Shown: positions 9,098-17,563 of the stretch, piece by piece | Layout of the letters: each line of letters starts with the position of its first letter | How positions within the stretch are numbered: the first letter of the stretch is position 1 | Assembly (NCBI RefSeq): GCF_028994805.1 | Contig: NZ_JAJQQP010000009.1 | Span: 153,019 to 217,018, forward strand | Length of the DNA: 64,000 nucleotides | Source of the DNA: Promicromonospora iranensis | Lineage (GTDB): Bacteria > Actinomycetota > Actinomycetes > Actinomycetales > Cellulomonadaceae | Direction: 5' to 3' | Position numbers and translations under genes: made by a program | Notes under the pieces: model-generated | What the model saw: the letters and a program-made list of their open reading frames with translations, nothing else | Database searches by the model: none | Told to the model about the DNA's origin: nothing

Positions 9098-9664
9098 ATG
9101 ACCGAGAACGACGGCGGCACACCGCGCGATCCTCAGCAGGATCCGGAGACGCCGCCCACGCAGCCGGTGCCCGAGTCGTTCGGAGCGGAGCCGGCTCCGG
9201 GCGGACCGGCGCAGCCCGGCCGCAGCGAGCCCTTCGAGCAGGGTACGACCGAGCCTTATGGACAGGCCGGCGCGAACGCGCCGTACGGGCAGGCGAGTAC
9301 GCCGTACGAGCAGCAGAGCGGGTCGGGATACGGCCAGCCGGCGGCACCTGCGGTCACCCAGTACGGGTACGCGGCGACGCCGCCGAAGAACGACCTGGCC
9401 GTCTGGTCGCTGGTCACGGGAATCCTCAGCTACGTGACGTGCCCGCTCCTGCTCGGCATCGCGGCGATCGTGACGGGCGTCAAGGGCCGACGGGCCGCCG
9501 ACGAGGGTCTCGCGAACAACCGCGGCATGGCGACCGCGGGCCTGATCCTGGGCTGGATCAACGTGGCGCTTGCGCTCCTCGGTGTTGTGTTCTTCGTCTT
9601 CGTGCTCGGCGCCGGGCTGCTGTCCGGCGGTATCAGCCAGTGGAACGACATGAACGGCTACTGA
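9098..9664 (+). CDS. DUF4190 membrane protein, copy 1
   Basis: A 188-residue protein with a disordered Pro/Gln/Tyr-rich N-terminal half (repeats such as PYGQA) and a C-terminal DUF4190 domain. The domain has two transmembrane helices, about residues 100-120 and 145-170, around a cytoplasmic loop with KGRRAADEGLANNRGMA. It is the first of three adjacent paralogues at 9.1-11.1 kb, each behind a similar GGCAG leader a few bases before the ATG. The function of the family is unknown; tyrosine- and proline-rich tails on such proteins often mediate self-association. A hairpin follows the stop, so each copy may be transcribed separately. Confidence 0.85.
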   Translation: MTENDGGTPRDPQQDPETPPTQPVPESFGAEPAPGGPAQPGRSEPFEQGTTEPYGQAGANAPYGQASTPYEQQSGSGYGQPAAPAVTQYGYAATPPKNDLAVWSLVTGILSYVTCPLLLGIAAIVTGVKGRRAADEGLANNRGMATAGLILGWINVALALLGVVFFVFVLGAGLLSGGISQWNDMNGY

Positions 9665-9671
9665 ACCTCCG

Positions 9672-9693
9672 GCGTGGGGAGAGCTCCCCACGC
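9672..9693 (+). terminator. Hairpin terminator after DUF4190 copy 1
   Basis: A 9-bp perfect stem (gcgtgggga and complement) with a GAGC loop begins 8 bp after the stop and is followed by a short AT-rich stretch (gattta). Confidence 0.6.
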
Positions 9694-9784
9694 GATTTAC
9701 GTGCCGTACAGGCCCTCCGACCTGTAGGTTTGGCTCCTCCTCGCCGGTTCAGCCCCGGCACGACGCAAGCAGAAAGGCAGCACG

Positions 9785-10363
9785 ATGACCCAGCCCGACG
9801 GCGGCCAGTCGCCGTACGACCCGCCGCAGCAGCCGCAGCAGCCCGACCAGGGCCAGCCCGGTGCGGCTCCGGGGGAGCCGGCGCCGTACCAGCAGACGCC
9901 GTACCCGCAGGCGCCGCAGGGTCCGGTCTACGCGCAGGGCGGCCAGCCCGGCGCCTACGGTGCCGGGCCGCTGCCGAAGAACAGCCTCGGCGTGTGGTCG
10001 CTCGTGCTGGGCATCCTGTCGGTCCTGGGCTGCGGTCTCCTCACTGGTATCGCCGCCATCATCACCGGCTCGAAGAGCCGTCGGGCGCAGCGGGAGGGCC
10101 TGGCCGACAACGGCGGCATGGGCCTGGCCGGCCTGATCATGGGCTGGATCGGCACGGTGCTCATCACCCTGGGCTGGGCCGCGTACCTGGTGTTCATCGG
10201 TTTCCTGGTCAACTCGCCGGAGTTCCAGGACGACATCGAGCAGGAGCTCGAGCAGCAGTACCAGCAGGAGCTCGACCAGGGGCTCGAGCAGGGCATCGAC
10301 CCGTCGCTCGACCCCGAGCTCCAGGACGCGCTCGACCAGCTCGAGCAGCTCGAGAACGGCTAG
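9785..10363 (+). CDS. DUF4190 membrane protein, copy 2
   Basis: A 192-residue paralogue of its two neighbours. A low-complexity N-terminus rich in Pro, Gln and Tyr (residues 1-60) precedes the DUF4190 core beginning PKNSLGVWSLVLGILS, with two transmembrane helices and the loop SKSRRAQREGLADNGGMG. Unlike copy 1 it ends in a highly acidic, Glu/Gln/Leu-rich helical tail (about residues 148-192) likely to form a coiled coil. The sequence GAAAGGCAGCACG just before the ATG closely resembles that of copy 3, showing that the duplication included the ribosome binding region. Function unknown. Confidence 0.85.
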   Translation: MTQPDGGQSPYDPPQQPQQPDQGQPGAAPGEPAPYQQTPYPQAPQGPVYAQGGQPGAYGAGPLPKNSLGVWSLVLGILSVLGCGLLTGIAAIITGSKSRRAQREGLADNGGMGLAGLIMGWIGTVLITLGWAAYLVFIGFLVNSPEFQDDIEQELEQQYQQELDQGLEQGIDPSLDPELQDALDQLEQLENG

Positions 10364-10396
10364 TCCCGCCTCCGCGTTCGTCCAGCAGGTCCCTGG

Positions 10397-10446
10397 TCAG
10401 CCCGTCACACACCGAAGCGCACCTCATCCGGCGTGTGACGGGCTGA
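10397..10446 (+). terminator. Long-stem terminator after DUF4190 copy 2
   Basis: A perfect 14-bp stem (arms 10397-10410 and 10433-10446, tcagcccgtcacac and its complement) with a 22-nt loop lies between copies 2 and 3. No U-tract follows. Confidence 0.65.
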
Positions 10447-10501
10447 TCTGCACGTTCACGTACCGCGCCGTCCGGCGCGGCCGAGCACGGAAGGCAGCAC
10501 G

Positions 10502-11098
10502 ATGACCCAGTCCGACGGGTGGAAGTCCCCGTACGACCCGCCTCAGCAGGACGCTCCTGGGCCGGTCCCCGACCCGGCTCCCGCAGCCCCGGTCCCGGAC
10601 CAGGGGGCAGTTCCGCCCCCGTACGGGCAGCCGTACCCGGACCTGCAGCAGCCCGCGCCGCAGCAGCCCTCCCCGCAGCCCTACCAGCAGGGGCCGTACC
10701 AGCCGTATCAGCAGCCGTACCAGCAGGGGCCCGCCTACCAGCCGGGGCAGCCTCAGCCGGCGCCCTACGGCGCGCCCTACGGGTACGCCGCTTCGCCCGA
10801 GAAGAACGCGCTCGGCGTGTGGTCGCTCGTGCTGGGCATCCTCAGCGTCGTCATGCTGTTCAGCTGCTTCGTCGGGTTCCTCGCTGCCATCCCCGCCGTC
10901 ATCACGGGTCACCTGAGCCGCAAGGCGCAGAAGGAAGGGCTGGCGGACAACGCGGGCCTGGCCCTCGGGGGCATCATCACGGGCTGGGTGACGATCGGGC
11001 TGACGGCTCTCGTGGTCATCGTCGTCGCGATCCTGTTCAGCATCCCGGAGTTCCGCGAGGGCTTCTTCAGCGACTCGAGCACCTATTCGGACTACTGA
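10502..11098 (+). CDS. DUF4190 membrane protein, copy 3
   Basis: A 198-residue third copy. The first 100 residues are a Pro/Gln/Tyr-rich tail with repeated PYQQ units. The DUF4190 core begins EKNALGVWSLVLGILSV and contains two transmembrane helices and the loop LSRKAQKEGLADNAGLA. It starts MTQSDG, almost identical to copy 2, and shares its leader GGAAGGCAGCACG. The stop codon region is tandemly duplicated (see the repeat at 11094). Function unknown; the three-gene array suggests local gene amplification with divergence of the tails. Confidence 0.85.
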   Translation: MTQSDGWKSPYDPPQQDAPGPVPDPAPAAPVPDQGAVPPPYGQPYPDLQQPAPQQPSPQPYQQGPYQPYQQPYQQGPAYQPGQPQPAPYGAPYGYAASPEKNALGVWSLVLGILSVVMLFSCFVGFLAAIPAVITGHLSRKAQKEGLADNAGLALGGIITGWVTIGLTALVVIVVAILFSIPEFREGFFSDSSTYSDY

Positions 11099-11123
11099 AG
11101 CCCGGACCACTGAAGCCCGGCCT
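11094..11123 (+). repeat. 15-bp tandem duplication across a stop codon
   Basis: Two head-to-tail 15-bp units (actgaagcccggacc and a copy with two changes) begin at the stop codon of DUF4190 copy 3, so the second unit carries a spare TGA in frame. Confidence 0.7.
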
Positions 11124-11158
11124 GCCGAAGCGCGCGGGCCGGGCGACGCCCGTGGGTG

Positions 11159-12559
11159 TCACACCTGGGCGGCCGCGACGTAGCCGTCGGGGCGGACGAG
11201 CAGGGAGGTCGCGCCGCCGTCGGCCCGGCGGGCCAGGACGCGCTCGGCGGGGTCGACCTCGCCGAGCGCGGCCGGCAGGTCGGGCATCGGCGCACCCGCC
11301 GGGGCGACCAGGACGAACCGGCCCGCACGCAGCGCCTCGGCGAGGCGCCGGCCGCCCTCCAGCGGCAGGTCGCGCGCCCGTGTGCCGACCAGCGGGTGCG
11401 CCCCGCGGGGCCGCGGGTAGGCGATACCGAGCGCGGAGACGAAGCCGGCCGCCCGGCGCCGGATCGGGGCCGCCCGCGACACGATGCCGACGCCGATGGC
11501 GCTCGCGACCGAGGCGACCGGTCCCCGGCTGGTCGCCGCCCGCAGGATCCCGCCGCTGGCGCGCAGGACCTGCCGGCCGACGGGGTGCCGCTCGGCCTCG
11601 TAGCTGTCGAGGACGGCGGTGCCGGCGTCGCCGGGCAGCCGCAGTGCCGCGGCGAGCTTCCAGCCGAGGTTCGCGGCGTCCTGCATACCCGTGTTCATGC
11701 CGAGCCCGCCCGCCGGGCTGTGCACGTGCGCGGCATCTCCCGCGAGGAGCACGCGGCCCGTGCGGTAGGTGGGAGCCTGCCGCTCGTCGGAGTGGAACCG
11801 GGACAGGAAGCGCGGCTCGGTCATGCCGTAGTCGTCGCCCAGGGTGGCTCGCGCGATGGCGCGCACCTCGTCCAGGTCGACCGGCTCGTCCTCGCTCACG
11901 TCGCGGTTCCCGTGCCAGCCGATGAACCGGTACCAGCCGTCGCCGAACGGGGCGATGAAGCCGAGCGACTCGTTCGCCGCCGCGACGGTGAGGGCGTCGG
12001 CGGGCTCACGGGTCAGCCGGACGTCGGCCAGGACCATCGACCGGATGACTGCCCGGCCCGGGAACGGGATGCCGACAGCGCTCCGCACCGTGGACCGGGC
12101 GCCGTCCGTGCCGACCAGGTACCTGGCCCGCAGGTCCGGACCGTCCGCGGTGGTGACGGTGACGCCCTCGTCGTCCTGGCTCAGGGACACGACCTCGCTG
12201 TCGTGGCGGAGCTCGGCGCCGGCCTCCTGGGCCCGGCGCCGCAGCAGCCGTTCCACCTCGTACTGGGGCACGACGAGCACGTACTGGAACCGGGAGGGCA
12301 GAGCCTCGAGGCTGATCGTGAGGCGATCCAGGAGCCGGACGCTCCCGACCGGCTGCCCGGTGGCGACCAGCTCGTCCGCGAGGCCGCGCGCGTCGAGCAC
12401 CTCGAGGCTGCGGGCGTGCACGGCGAACGCGCGGGTGAGGTTGCTCAGCTCGGCCGGACGCTTCTCCAGCACGGCGACCCGAGGCCCCGCGGTGGCGAGG
12501 TCCCCCGCGAGCAGGAGGCCCGTGGGCCCTGCTCCGACCACGACGACGTCCGTATCCAT
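11159..12559 (-). CDS. FAD-dependent aromatic monooxygenase
   Basis: A 466-residue group A flavoprotein monooxygenase (PHBH fold), cytosolic, using NAD(P)H and O2. The FAD-binding GAGPTG motif is at residues 9-14, the GTDGARS motif with the DG pair is near 170, and the GD motif is near 295 (LLAGDAAHVHSPAGGLGMNTGMQD). It resembles enzymes that hydroxylate phenols, polyketides or antibiotics such as rifampicin; the true substrate is unknown. The ATG at 12559 is preceded by GAGGAGG at ideal spacing, so I prefer it over an upstream in-frame start. It is transcribed divergently from a TetR gene across an operator-rich space, so it is probably induced by the regulator's ligand. Confidence 0.88.
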   Translation of the reverse strand: MDTDVVVVGAGPTGLLLAGDLATAGPRVAVLEKRPAELSNLTRAFAVHARSLEVLDARGLADELVATGQPVGSVRLLDRLTISLEALPSRFQYVLVVPQYEVERLLRRRAQEAGAELRHDSEVVSLSQDDEGVTVTTADGPDLRARYLVGTDGARSTVRSAVGIPFPGRAVIRSMVLADVRLTREPADALTVAAANESLGFIAPFGDGWYRFIGWHGNRDVSEDEPVDLDEVRAIARATLGDDYGMTEPRFLSRFHSDERQAPTYRTGRVLLAGDAAHVHSPAGGLGMNTGMQDAANLGWKLAAALRLPGDAGTAVLDSYEAERHPVGRQVLRASGGILRAATSRGPVASVASAIGVGIVSRAAPIRRRAAGFVSALGIAYPRPRGAHPLVGTRARDLPLEGGRRLAEALRAGRFVLVAPAGAPMPDLPAALGEVDPAERVLARRADGGATSLLVRPDGYVAAAQV

Positions 12560-12581
12560 GGTGTCCTCCTCGTTGCCTGGC

Positions 12582-12663
12582 CAACGGTTGTTGGCCAACG
12601 CTTGTTGACAACCCTAGCGAGCGGCGCGCAAGGACGTCAACGGATGTTGGCCTACAGTTGTAG
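12582..12663. promoter_or_regulatory. Four operator-like palindromes between monooxygenase and tetR
   Basis: Four 12-bp inverted repeats lie in the intergenic space: caacggttgttg at 12582, caacgcttgttg at 12596, caacggatgttg at 12638 and ctacagttgtag at 12652. The first three share CAAC-N4-GTTG. They form two pairs, each offset by 14 bp, with 56 bp between pairs. The last site extends to a perfect 16-bp palindrome (12650-12665) ending just before the tetR ATG. They are the likely binding sites for the TetR protein. Confidence 0.7.
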
Positions 12664-12665
12664 GC

Positions 12666-13238
12666 ATGACAGGTCCCGTGTCTCCGCGCCGCCGCTCCGA
12701 CGTGACCCGCACCTCGATCCTGGACGCGGCGCGGGAGCGCTTCGCCTCCGACGGCTACGACCGCGCGACCGTGCGCGCCATCGCCCGTGACGCCGGGATC
12801 GACCCCTCCATGGTCATGCGCTACTACGGTTCCAAGGACGGGCTGTTCGCCGCGGTGATCGACGTCGAGCTCGACTTCCCGGACCTCGGCGAGCTCGATC
12901 CGGACCGGCTGGGCGTCGTCCTGGTCACGCACTTCCTGGAGCTGTGGGAGCGCGACACCGTGCTGCGCACCCTGCTCCGGGTGGGGGTGACCAACGAGTC
13001 CGGTTCCGACCGCCTGCGTCAGGTGTTCGCCACCCAGCTCGTGCCGGCCGCTCGGACCTTCGTACCCGACCCGGCCGACGCCGAACGGCGCGCCGCGCTC
13101 GTGGCCTCGCAGGTGCTGGGCATGGCGCTGGTGCGGTACGTGCTGCAGTTCGGCCCGGCCGCGGACATGTCTCGGGAGGACGTGATCGCCTGGCTTGCGC
13201 CGACCGTCCAGCGGTACATCACTGCGGAGACGCCCTGA
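12666..13238 (+). CDS. TetR-family transcriptional repressor
   Basis: A 190-residue one-component regulator. Residues about 12-58 form the N-terminal TetR DNA-binding domain (TRTSILDAARERFASDGYDRATVRAIARDAGIDPSMVMRYYGSKDGLF is spread over this region). The C-terminal two-thirds is the variable ligand-binding and dimerisation domain. The ATG lies directly against a 16-bp palindrome, so autorepression is expected. Divergent arrangement with the flavin monooxygenase makes that gene the probable target, with the enzyme's substrate or a related aromatic as possible inducer. Confidence 0.9.
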   Translation: MTGPVSPRRRSDVTRTSILDAARERFASDGYDRATVRAIARDAGIDPSMVMRYYGSKDGLFAAVIDVELDFPDLGELDPDRLGVVLVTHFLELWERDTVLRTLLRVGVTNESGSDRLRQVFATQLVPAARTFVPDPADAERRAALVASQVLGMALVRYVLQFGPAADMSREDVIAWLAPTVQRYITAETP

Positions 13239-13250
13239 CCCGAGCCGAGT

Positions 13251-13274
13251 CGTGCGCGGCTGAGCCTGCGCACG
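13251..13274. terminator. Hairpin between convergent tetR and histidine kinase genes
   Basis: A 7-bp stem (cgtgcgc and complement) with a 10-nt loop sits in the 54-bp space between two convergent genes and could serve both strands. Confidence 0.45.
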
Positions 13275-13292
13275 GCCGAGCCGGGGCGCGAC

Positions 13293-14591
13293 TCAGCCGG
13301 CCCGGGGCCACACGACGGTGAACCGGGCGCCGTCGTCAGGCGACTCGCCCACGGCGACGCGGCCGCCCCGCCGGCGGACGAGCTCGCCGACCAGTGCCAG
13401 GCCGAGCCCAGCGCCGCCGGAGGTGCGAGCGCGGTCGTCCGAGACCCGGTAGAAGCGATCGAAGATCTTCGACCGGTGCTCCGTCCGGACGCCCGGACCG
13501 TCGTCGTCGACGAGCACGCGCACGGTGGACCGGCTCGCGAGCACCGAGACCACCACCCGGGTGCGGGTGTACCGGCAGGCGTTGCGCAGCAGGTTGTCGA
13601 GGACCAGCTCGATCTCGGTCTGCGCGGCGGCGGCCCAGGCCCGGCCCGTCATGGCGTTGACCACGATCGGCACGGGCTGCTCCCCGGCGCGGTCCACCGC
13701 GGCGCGCACCTCGTCCACCAGGTCGCCGGAGTCCGCCGGAGGCAGCTCGCCCGCGTCCGAGCGCGCCAGGGCCAGCAGCCCGTCGAGGAGCGCGGACAGC
13801 CGCTCGGCCTCCGTCAGGACGTCCGCGTGCACCTCGTGCGACAGCTCGGGATCAGGATTGGCCACCGCGACCTCCGACAGCACGCGGATCGACGCCACGG
13901 GGGACCGGAGCTCGTGCGCGGCGTCGCCGGTGAACCGCCGCAGCCGTTCCGTGGTCGCGTCCTGCTGGTCCAGGAGGACGTTGAAGTCGTCGGCCAGTGC
14001 ACGGAGCTCCCCGGCGGCGGCGTCGGGCACCTCGACACGCGCGCCGGGTGCGAGACGTCGGACGGACCGGCGCATCCGGGCCACCGGGCGCAGCGCCGAA
14101 CCGACGGCGAACCAGATCGCAACCCCGGCCACGACCGACCCGACGAGGGCGGTGACCAGCAGCCAGCGGCTGCCCGAGGCCTCGGCGGCCTCCTGTCCTA
14201 CGAGCCCGGTCCCGACGGCCACGAGCCGCTGGCTCCCGTCGGGGGCCGTGACGACCGCGCCGTGCCAGCGGACCGATCCCCGGCCGTCCGTCGTGGTCGG
14301 CGTACCGGCCTTCAGGGCCCGGATCTCCGCACGCGTCAGGGCGGGTGGCGCGCCGTCGTCGACGGGTCCGCCCGCGGTGTCCAGGACCCGCACCTCCAGG
14401 CCGTCGGGGGAGGCCGGCGCGGCACCGGCGGCGACGGCGCGGGTCGCGCCGCCCAGCGCCTCCTGGAGCTCGTCGTCCACGGCGTCCGTCAGCAGCGGCC
14501 CGAGCCCTCGCCCCGCGACCGTCGCCAGACCGAGCAGGCAGGCCAGCGTGACCGCGGTGGCAAGGGCGGTGATCCGCAGGCGCAGCGACAT
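13293..14591 (-). CDS. Sensor histidine kinase of a two-component system
   Basis: A 432-residue membrane kinase. A transmembrane helix at about residues 7-30 precedes an extracytoplasmic region, and a second helix lies near 155-180, followed by a HAMP linker. The H-box reads DAAHELRSPVASIR near residue 230. The catalytic domain has the N-box LDNLLRNACRYT, the G1 box DDGPGV and GLGLALVGELV. I use the ATG at 14591; a GTG at 14624 that overlaps the stop of the response regulator gene as TAGTG is also possible and would add 11 residues. It forms an operon with the upstream OmpR-type regulator. The stimulus is unknown; cell-envelope stress is a guess based on neighbours. Confidence 0.92.
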   Translation of the reverse strand: MSLRLRITALATAVTLACLLGLATVAGRGLGPLLTDAVDDELQEALGGATRAVAAGAAPASPDGLEVRVLDTAGGPVDDGAPPALTRAEIRALKAGTPTTTDGRGSVRWHGAVVTAPDGSQRLVAVGTGLVGQEAAEASGSRWLLVTALVGSVVAGVAIWFAVGSALRPVARMRRSVRRLAPGARVEVPDAAAGELRALADDFNVLLDQQDATTERLRRFTGDAAHELRSPVASIRVLSEVAVANPDPELSHEVHADVLTEAERLSALLDGLLALARSDAGELPPADSGDLVDEVRAAVDRAGEQPVPIVVNAMTGRAWAAAAQTEIELVLDNLLRNACRYTRTRVVVSVLASRSTVRVLVDDDGPGVRTEHRSKIFDRFYRVSDDRARTSGGAGLGLALVGELVRRRGGRVAVGESPDDGARFTVVWPRAG

Positions 14592-14623
14592 GCCCACGCG
14601 GCGCCCGCTCGCCGGCACGCGCA

Positions 14624-15307
14624 CTAGCGGGGGTCCCCGAGCTGGTACCCGCGGCCCCGCACGGTCCGCACCAGGTCGCCGCCACCTACGGCGGAGAGCT
14701 TGCGACGCAGGTAGCCGATGTACACCTCCACGACGTTCCTGGTCGCCGCCCACTCGTCGCCCCACACCTCGTGCAGCAGCTCGTCCTTCGTGCGCACGGT
14801 CCCGGCCCGCACGGCGAGCGCCTCGAGCAGCGCGTACTCGCGCGGGCTCAGGGGGACGTCGACGTCGTCGTACCGCGCCGTGCGTGCCTCCCGGTCCATG
14901 GTCAGCGGCCCGAGCCGGATGCGGTCCCGGGCCGTCGACGCGGCCGCGCGGCGCAGGGTGGCGCGCAGCTGGGCGAGCAGCACCACGAACGAGAAGGGCT
15001 TGACCACGTAGCCGTCGGCGCCGAGGTCGAGGCCGTCGGCCTGGTCCACCTCGCCGTCCTTCGCCGACACGAGCAGCACCGGGGTTGCGATCCCGTCGGC
15101 GCGTAGCTCCTCGAGCACGCGGTACCCGGACAGGCCGGGGATCATGATGTCGAGGAGTATCGCGTCGAACGACCCGGTGCGCGCCAGGCGCAGGGCTGAC
15201 GGTCCGTCGGCGGCGACCGTCACGTCCATGCCCTCGGCGCGCAGCCCGCGGTCGAGGGCCTTGCGCACGCCTGGCTCGTCGTCGACCACGAGTATCTGCG
15301 GCCTCAT
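14624..15307 (-). CDS. OmpR-family response regulator
   Basis: A 227-residue regulator. The receiver domain (residues 1-120) has the acidic pair DDE near residue 9, the phospho-acceptor Asp in AILLDIMIP near 52, the Ser in LLVSAKDG and the Lys in VVKPF near 102. The C-terminal winged helix shows LSPREYALLEALA, ending VRTVRGRGYQLG. MRPQILVVDDE is the natural start; a further upstream ATG would only add a short poor extension. It is co-transcribed with the kinase gene and divergent from the LolA-like/ABC operon, whose promoter it may control. Confidence 0.93.
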   Translation of the reverse strand: MRPQILVVDDEPGVRKALDRGLRAEGMDVTVAADGPSALRLARTGSFDAILLDIMIPGLSGYRVLEELRADGIATPVLLVSAKDGEVDQADGLDLGADGYVVKPFSFVVLLAQLRATLRRAAASTARDRIRLGPLTMDREARTARYDDVDVPLSPREYALLEALAVRAGTVRTKDELLHEVWGDEWAATRNVVEVYIGYLRRKLSAVGGGDLVRTVRGRGYQLGDPR

Positions 15308-15452
15308 GCCTGCCAGCATGCCGTACGCGGCGCCCTCCTGGAGCATCCTGGGACGGCTGCCTGAGGAAGGTCTCAGCCGACAGGGGGCATCGTTGACGGT
15401 GTCGGCGCACGAGCCGGTGGAGCACACTGGTCGAAGAGCGAAGGAGCTGGAC

Positions 15453-16553
15453 ATGGGGCCGAGGACGAAGGCACTGGTCGCCGCGGGGTCAGGGATCACG
15501 GTCGGGCTGGCCGGCCTGGCGCTGAGCTCGCTGCCCGCCGGGGCGGACGACGACCCGGAGCTGCCCGCGGTCGGTGCGGAGGAGCTGGTCGCCTCGACGC
15601 TGGCTGCCCGCGCGCCGGCCTTCGCCGGCGTGGCCGAGCTGCAGAACGAGCTCGGGCTGCCCGCCGTGCCCGGCGGGGAGGCGCTCGACTTCGAGACGGT
15701 GCGGGTGTTCCACGACGGCGAGGAGAGCGCCCGGGTCCAGGTCGAGCGGCAGGCGTCCGAGCTGACGTTCGTCAAGAACGCGGACGAGGCGTGGGCCTAC
15801 GACTCCCAGGAGCGCACCGCCACGGCCCTCACGTGGGACGAGGACGACAAGGCGGCGGCGCGGGGGCACGCCGAGGCAGAGATGGCGGACCCGTCGCAGG
15901 CGGCGGCCGAGATGATCGAGCAGCTCCGCCCGACGAGCGACATCTCCGTGGACGGCACGGCGAGCGTCGCCGGCCGTGCCGCCTACGAGCTGGTGCTGAC
16001 GCCGAAGCCGTCGGAGAAGACGCTACTGCGGGAGATCACCGTGGCGATCGACGAGGAGACGCGGGTCCCGCTGCGCTTCGACGTGTTCGCCAACGGCACG
16101 TCCGACCCTGTCCTGTCGCTCGGCTTCGTCGAGCTCGAGCTCGGTGCGCAGGACGCGGACCTGTTCGAGTTCACGCCGCCGGACGGCGCGACGGTCGAGA
16201 CCACCGAGGCGGACGACGCGGTGCGTGCGCTCGAGGACGCCGAGGACGCGGGCGACGTCGGACAGCGTGCGACGACAGTGGGCACCGGCTGGGACACCGT
16301 GGTCATCGGGGAGGCGCCGGCCGGTGGCTCCGGCGAGGGCTCCGGCGCGGACGCCGGTGCGCGCGGCCAGGACCTCGACGGGATCCTGCAGCAGATCGGT
16401 ACGCCGGTGACCGGCGAGTTCGGTTCCGGGACGTACGTCCGGACCGCCGTCGGGGGCGCCGTCGTCACCGAGGACGGCCGGATCGCGGCGGGTGCGGTAC
16501 CGCGGCAGGTGCTCGTCGACGCCCTCGACGCCGACGACGCGGACCGCCAGTGA
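15453..16553 (+). CDS. Secreted LolA-like lipoprotein-carrier-fold protein
   Basis: A 366-residue exported protein. The N-terminus has charged MGPRTK then a hydrophobic stretch (residues 7-30) ending ALSSLPAGA, a likely signal peptide without a lipobox. The rest resembles the LolA/DUF2092-type fold: a strand-rich middle with VERQASELTFVKN, a DEAWAYDSQ segment and a final DLFEFTPPDGATVE block. AAGGAG precedes the ATG at good distance. The stop overlaps the next gene, an ABC ATPase, as GTGA, so secreted protein, ATPase and permease form one operon. In this bacterium without an outer membrane a role in binding a lipid or envelope component is plausible but unproven. Confidence 0.75.
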   Translation: MGPRTKALVAAGSGITVGLAGLALSSLPAGADDDPELPAVGAEELVASTLAARAPAFAGVAELQNELGLPAVPGGEALDFETVRVFHDGEESARVQVERQASELTFVKNADEAWAYDSQERTATALTWDEDDKAAARGHAEAEMADPSQAAAEMIEQLRPTSDISVDGTASVAGRAAYELVLTPKPSEKTLLREITVAIDEETRVPLRFDVFANGTSDPVLSLGFVELELGAQDADLFEFTPPDGATVETTEADDAVRALEDAEDAGDVGQRATTVGTGWDTVVIGEAPAGGSGEGSGADAGARGQDLDGILQQIGTPVTGEFGSGTYVRTAVGGAVVTEDGRIAAGAVPRQVLVDALDADDADRQ

Positions 16554-17563
16554 CCACAGCGCGCGCCGAAGGGGCGGTGCCGGAGGCCGGGAACGGCTCC
16601 GGTACCGCCCTGGCGGCTCGCACCAGAGCGCTGCGCAAGGTCTACCGCGGCACCGTCGCCGTGGACGGTGTGGACCTGGAGGTGCCGGAGGGCGCGGTGG
16701 TCGGGATGCTCGGGCCGAACGGCTCGGGCAAGACCACGACCATCCGGATGCTGCTCGGCCTCGTGCAGCCGACGGAGGGCGAGATCGAGCTGCTGGGCGT
16801 CCCCGTGCCGGAGGCCGCCGAGCAGGTGCTCCCGCACGTCGGGGCGCTGGTGGAGGGTCCGGGCTTCCACCCGTTCCTGTCCGGCCGGGACAACCTGCTG
16901 CGGTTCGCCGCCGCTGAGCCGCTGCTGGCCGGCGGGGAGCTGGACGGCGCCGTGTCCGCGGCGCTGGAGCGGGTGGGTCTCGCGGGCGCCGCCCGGAAGA
17001 AGTACCGCGCGTACTCGCTCGGCATGAAGCAGCGGCTGGGGCTCGCGTCGGCGCTGCTCGCGCCGCGTCGGCTCGTCGTGCTGGACGAGCCGACGAACGG
17101 CCTCGACCCGGCCGGCACGCAGGAGGTCCGCCGGATCATCGCCGAGCTGCACGACCGCGGCGTCACGGTGCTCGTGTCGTCCCACCTCCTGGCGGAGGTC
17201 GAGGCGACCTGCACCCACGTGGTGGTGCTGAACGAGGGTGTCGTGGTGGCCCAGGGCGCGCTGGACGACCTGCTGGAGTCCGGCAGTCCCACGCTGCTCG
17301 TGTCCACGCCCGACGGACCCACCGCCGTGGAGACCCTGCGCGACCATCGGATCCCCGCGCGGCTCGCACCGGACGGCATCCGCGTGGACCTCACGACGAC
17401 CGCGCCGGCGGCGGTCATCGAGACGCTGGTCCGTGCCGGAGCGCGCGTGGACGAGGCCCGGCGGGAGCGCACCGGCCTGGAGGAGGCCTTCGCGCGGCTC
17501 ACGCACGACGTCGGCGACCTGGTCGGCGAGCTGGACACCGAGGAGCCGGAGGCAGTGCGATGA
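16550..17563 (+). CDS. ABC transporter ATP-binding protein
   Basis: A 337-residue cytosolic ATPase of the multidrug/lantibiotic-type class. Walker A is GPNGSGKTTT near residue 57, the signature is YSLGMKQRLGLA near 155, and Walker B is RLVVLDEPTNGLDP near 177, followed by the H-loop SSHLL. The variable C-terminal domain beyond residue 230 is typical of export ATPases such as NatA/BcrA types. The GTG start overlaps the preceding stop by 4 bp, and the gene's own stop overlaps the permease start as ATGA. With the permease it should form an exporter; the kinase/regulator pair transcribed divergently is a likely controller. Confidence 0.93.
   Translation: MTTARAEGAVPEAGNGSGTALAARTRALRKVYRGTVAVDGVDLEVPEGAVVGMLGPNGSGKTTTIRMLLGLVQPTEGEIELLGVPVPEAAEQVLPHVGALVEGPGFHPFLSGRDNLLRFAAAEPLLAGGELDGAVSAALERVGLAGAARKKYRAYSLGMKQRLGLASALLAPRRLVVLDEPTNGLDPAGTQEVRRIIAELHDRGVTVLVSSHLLAEVEATCTHVVVLNEGVVVAQGALDDLLESGSPTLLVSTPDGPTAVETLRDHRIPARLAPDGIRVDLTTTAPAAVIETLVRAGARVDEARRERTGLEEAFARLTHDVGDLVGELDTEEPEAVR

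Noticed and set aside
15144-15452. Upstream extension of the LolA-like gene
   Set aside because: It overlaps the divergent response regulator gene; signal peptide and AAGGAG support the start at 15453.
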